Source: JACVRW01 sp963813495 (GTDB lineage Bacteria > Actinomycetota > Thermoleophilia > Solirubrobacterales > Thermoleophilaceae). From it: a stretch of 64,000 nt of DNA. The notes under the pieces were generated by a model. That model did no database searches, was not told the origin of the DNA, and saw nothing but the letters and a program-made list of their open reading frames with translations. Location: the NCBI GenBank assembly GCA_963813495.1, contig CAWEZC010000005.1:62001-126000 (forward strand), given 5' to 3'. The position numbers and the translations under genes were made by a program. Each line of letters begins with the position of its first letter. The stretch's first letter is position 1. Below are positions 63,324 to 64,000 of this stretch, piece after piece.

Positions 63324-63685
63324 AGCCTGTCCATGATCCGGTCCTGAAGCGCGAGCATCTGGCCGGAGTCGCTTTCGTGGTCGTAGCCGCAGAGGTGGAG
63401 CACCCCGTGTACCACGGCTTCGTTCAGGTCCTGGGTGTGCTCAGGGCAGATCACCACGTCGCCGAGTTCGCGCGGCCCGGCGGCGGGCGCCGCCTCGTCG
63501 ACGGGGAAGGACAGCACATCGGTGGGGCGATCGAGCCCACGGTGCCGGCGGTTGAGCTCGCGAATCCGCTCCTCCTCGACGAGCGCGACTGCCACGTGGC
63601 CCTCCTCCACCCCGGCCGCCGCCAGCGCCGCCAGGGCGGGGCGACGCAGCGTCTCGGGGGCCTCTATGAGCTCGAGCTCGATCAG
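63320..63685 (-). CDS. ybeY: Endoribonuclease YbeY, probable CTG start
   Basis: About 121 residues; zinc-dependent rRNA maturation factor. The zinc motif is HGVLHLCGYDHESDSG (HxxxHxxGYDH), preceded by LNRRHRGLDRPTDVLSFP. No ATG, GTG or TTG occurs in frame early enough: the first, GTG 63610, would remove the first strand. The natural beginning IELELIEAPE is preceded by CTG at 63685, which overlaps the phoH stop as CTGA, just like the ATGA/GTGA junctions elsewhere. I therefore propose CTG as start. Confidence 0.85.
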   Translation of the reverse strand: MIELELIEAPETLRRPALAALAAAGVEEGHVAVALVEEERIRELNRRHRGLDRPTDVLSFPVDEAAPAAGPRELGDVVICPEHTQDLNEAVVHGVLHLCGYDHESDSGQMLALQDRIMDRL

Positions 63686-64000
63686 GTGGCCTGCTGCCGC
63701 CTGGCCTCGCGCAGCGCGGGTGCCCGCTGCTCGGCGTACTCGTTGTAGGCGGCCACGATGCGCTGCACCAGCTTGTGGCGGACCACGTCCTCGCCCCCGA
63801 AGCGCACGAACTCGATGCCCTCGACCTTCTCGAGGATGTCGCCGATCACCACCAGCCCGGAGCGCTCGTCGCGCGGGAGGTCGACCTGGGTGATGTCCCC
63901 CGTCACGACCATCTTCGAGTTGAAGCCGAGCCGGGTGAGGAACATCTTCATCTGCTCCGGGCTCGTGTTCTGGGCCTCGTCGAGGATGATGAAGGAGTCA
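63682..64000 (-). CDS. phoH: PhoH-like ATPase, N-terminus outside the window
   Basis: Only the C-terminal 105 or so residues are present: Walker B and motif FIILDEAQNTSPEQMKMFLTRLG, then MVVTGDITQVDLPRD and FVRFGGEDVVRHKLVQRIV, typical of PhoH/YbeZ. It is an RNA-linked ATPase that partners YbeY. The gene starts beyond base 64000. Confidence 0.95.
   Translation of the reverse strand, partial: DSFIILDEAQNTSPEQMKMFLTRLGFNSKMVVTGDITQVDLPRDERSGLVVIGDILEKVEGIEFVRFGGEDVVRHKLVQRIVAAYNEYAEQRAPALREARRQQAT

Overview
The window is high-G+C chromosomal DNA in which most third codon positions are G or C, GTG and TTG starts are common, and neighbouring genes often overlap by ATGA, GTGA or TGATG. The gene content is actinobacterial. 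A secreted protein of the SPALVIAVIALFVALGGG type (905-1594), the rpsA/coaE, polA and MoxR/DUF58/transglutaminase neighbourhoods, and an actinobacterial LexA box at uvrA suggest the class Thermoleophilia (Solirubrobacterales). This placement is inference; there is no rRNA here to confirm it. I saw no tRNA, rRNA, insertion sequence, CRISPR array or prophage. No gene-free stretch exceeds about 200 bases.

Layout. 1-5246: end of a DUF393 protein, a degenerate GGDEF protein, a secreted surface protein, uvrA with a LexA box, a small ORF and a VOC protein. 5274-10651: a coiled-coil protein, a secreted copper protein with a cupredoxin tail, uvrB and a membrane-anchored unknown. 10845-18475: an ABC-F ATPase, a PhoD phosphatase, a lytic transglycosylase, coaE and rpsA (apparently joined by a frame slip), and a geranylgeranyl-reductase-like flavoprotein.

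18500-33080 is the accessory centrepiece. It is one long minus-strand operon, almost every junction a 4-base overlap, starting at a promoter overlapped by a palindrome near 33113-33135. It encodes a two-gene ATP-dependent dikinase of phenylphosphate-synthase or rifampin-phosphotransferase type: the phosphohistidine part at 31350-33080 and the ATP-grasp part at 23751-24662. It also encodes a three-subunit molybdenum hydroxylase with a CoxG-like protein, an FAH-family enzyme, a small ABM monooxygenase, a GntR/FCD regulator, two cyclase-family metallohydrolases (one fused to an HD domain and frameshifted), a zinc alcohol dehydrogenase, an MFS transporter and a beta-keto acid cleavage enzyme. I read it as an uncharacterised catabolic pathway in which the substrate is taken up, hydroxylated and phosphorylated, then opened and cleaved to CoA esters. 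The substrate cannot be read from sequence.

33284-47770: ydcZ-polA, an NAD-malic enzyme with an ACT-like domain, a TIGR01777 epimerase, a branched-chain amino acid ABC transporter (livFGMHJ with a 17-bp hairpin between livJ and livH), a second lipoprotein binding protein, a phosphofructokinase with pyrophosphate-type residues, and small membrane and SnoaL-like genes. 47811-64000: an EamA permease, then tryptophan synthesis in two blocks (trpFBA and hisIE-trpEGDC) separated by a MoxR/DUF58/transglutaminase/HtrA cassette, and finally phoH-ybeY-era-GNAT running off the right edge.
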